In this document: positions 63,391 through 64,000 of the stretch, in pieces
Layout: every line of letters begins with the position of its first letter
Numbering within the stretch: position 1 is the first letter of the stretch
Source: Arthrobacter sp. MA-N2
GTDB taxonomy: Bacteria; Actinomycetota; Actinomycetes; Actinomycetales; Micrococcaceae
Assembly: GCF_000517125.1 (NCBI RefSeq)
Contig: NZ_KI912155.1
Coordinates: forward strand, 2,716,034-2,780,033
Length of the DNA: 64,000 nucleotides
Reading direction: 5' to 3'
Position numbers and translations under genes: made by a program
Notes under the pieces: model-generated
The model's input: the letters and a program-made list of their open reading frames with translations, nothing else
Told to the model about the DNA's origin: nothing
The model's database searches: none

Positions 63391-64000
63391 CTACAGCGAC
63401 AACGCACGACGGCGGCACGGCCGCACGCACGCCGCACCCGGTGAGCGGCGGCCCGGTTGTCCAGCTACCCACTGCGTTCGGTGTGTTCGTGGCACAGGCC
63501 TGGACCGACCACGAGACCGGTGCTGAGCACTTGGCGGTCAGTTCGCCGAACACGCCGCGGGCGGGCAAAGCGCCGCTGGTGCGCCTGCACTCCGAGTGCC
63601 TGACAGGTGACGTCTTTGCTTCGTACCGCTGCGATTGCGGCGAGCAGCTTGCCTACGCCCTTGAGCTGATCCAGGAAGAAGGCGGTACGCTGCTCTACCT
63701 CCGTGGACAGGAGGGCCGTGGCATTGGCTTGGCCAACAAGATCAGGGCCTATGCACTCCAGGAAGCCGGATTCGACACGGTTGAGGCCAATGAACAACTG
63801 GGCCTCCCGATTGACGCCCGCTGCTACAAGGCCGCCGCCCAGATCCTTGCGGAATTGGGCCTTCACGAAATCCGCCTCCTGAGCAACAACCCGGATAAGC
63901 AAAACCGACTTGCCGCGGCTGGCGTGAAGGTTGTCGAGATGGTGCCTACCGAGGTCCCGTCTCGTGAGGAAAACCTCCGGTACCTGCAAACCAAGAAGGA
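63387..64000 (+). CDS. ribA: GTP cyclohydrolase II, 5' part
   Basis: About 204 residues are visible and the frame is open at the right edge. The zinc site is HSECLTGDVFASYRCDCGEQ (Cys spacing C-x10-C-x-C), the GTP-binding loop is LRGQEGRGIGLANKI, and later LLSNNPDKQNRL. It opens GTP to the first intermediate of riboflavin synthesis. A ~30-residue N-terminal extension precedes the domain. A lumazine synthase gene (ribH) would be expected just beyond the window. Confidence 0.94.
   Translation, partial: MTTATTHDGGTAARTPHPVSGGPVVQLPTAFGVFVAQAWTDHETGAEHLAVSSPNTPRAGKAPLVRLHSECLTGDVFASYRCDCGEQLAYALELIQEEGGTLLYLRGQEGRGIGLANKIRAYALQEAGFDTVEANEQLGLPIDARCYKAAAQILAELGLHEIRLLSNNPDKQNRLAAAGVKVVEMVPTEVPSREENLRYLQTKK

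Overview
This 64 kb window is a contiguous piece of chromosome from a high-GC actinobacterium, most likely a member of the Micrococcaceae such as Arthrobacter or Paenarthrobacter. The assignment rests on protein families typical of the phylum (SepH, DUF3000, DUF3093, DUF3159, DUF3710, DUF4193, DUF5998), a fused CydDC exporter, frequent GTG/TTG starts and ATGA/TGATG gene overlaps. No species name can be read from the sequence alone. There is no prophage, insertion sequence, CRISPR array or rRNA operon; nearly everything is core metabolism.

Layout. 1-3.9 kb: end of cydB and the fused cydDC (cytochrome bd assembly). 3.9-15.6 kb: nitronate monooxygenase, DinB-like protein, VOC protein, a ParC/GyrA-type topoisomerase subunit, a GNAT/acyl-CoA ligase fusion (Pat-like protein acetyltransferase), DUF5998, a phosphodiesterase-like protein, thymidine kinase and sepH. 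15.8-24.1 kb: an actinobacterial block (DUF4193, DUF3093, dut, DUF3710, OB-fold protein, DUF3159, two TrkA/Ceo proteins, a KimA-type permease and an RNA m5U methyltransferase) whose order resembles the Mycobacterium tuberculosis Rv2689c-Rv2699c region, as I recall it. 24.2-38.4 kb: aconitase behind an iron-box-like site, dxs, a DUF402/unknown/helix-hairpin-helix trio, aldo-keto reductase, nucleoside hydrolase, a beta-oxidation pair, RNase D and DUF3000.

38.5-49.9 kb: threonine aldolase, SDR and DUF6421 operon, msrB, a stress-protein-like gene, alpha/beta hydrolase, ybaK, sufE, rhodanese, zapE, a decayed benE remnant, a tiny antitoxin-like ORF and an amino acid permease. 50.3-51.5 kb: seven tRNA genes, six on the minus strand (Gly x3, Val(GAC) x2, Cys) and Val(CAC) on the plus strand. 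51.5-54.3 kb: satP-acs acetate operon behind a good promoter and two CRP-like sites. 54.3-60.3 kb: diguanylate cyclase, a PD-(D/E)XK-like protein and the def-fmt-rsmB-rpe operon. 60.4-64 kb: an FMN riboswitch heading a riboflavin operon (ribM remnant, ribD, ribE, ribB, ribA cut by the window edge).

Functional themes are respiration (cydB-cydDC, aconitase), acetate assimilation and its possible post-translational control (satP, acs, Pat-like protein), potassium homeostasis (KimA-like plus two RCK proteins), isoprenoid and flavin precursor supply, and translation initiation chemistry. The points most worth a second look are regulatory or degenerative: an internally deleted RibM still downstream of an intact FMN riboswitch; a class I style tandem CRP arrangement before satP-acs; a 16/19 iron box before acnA; an apparently leaderless KimA promoter; and two unexplained intergenic repeat structures.
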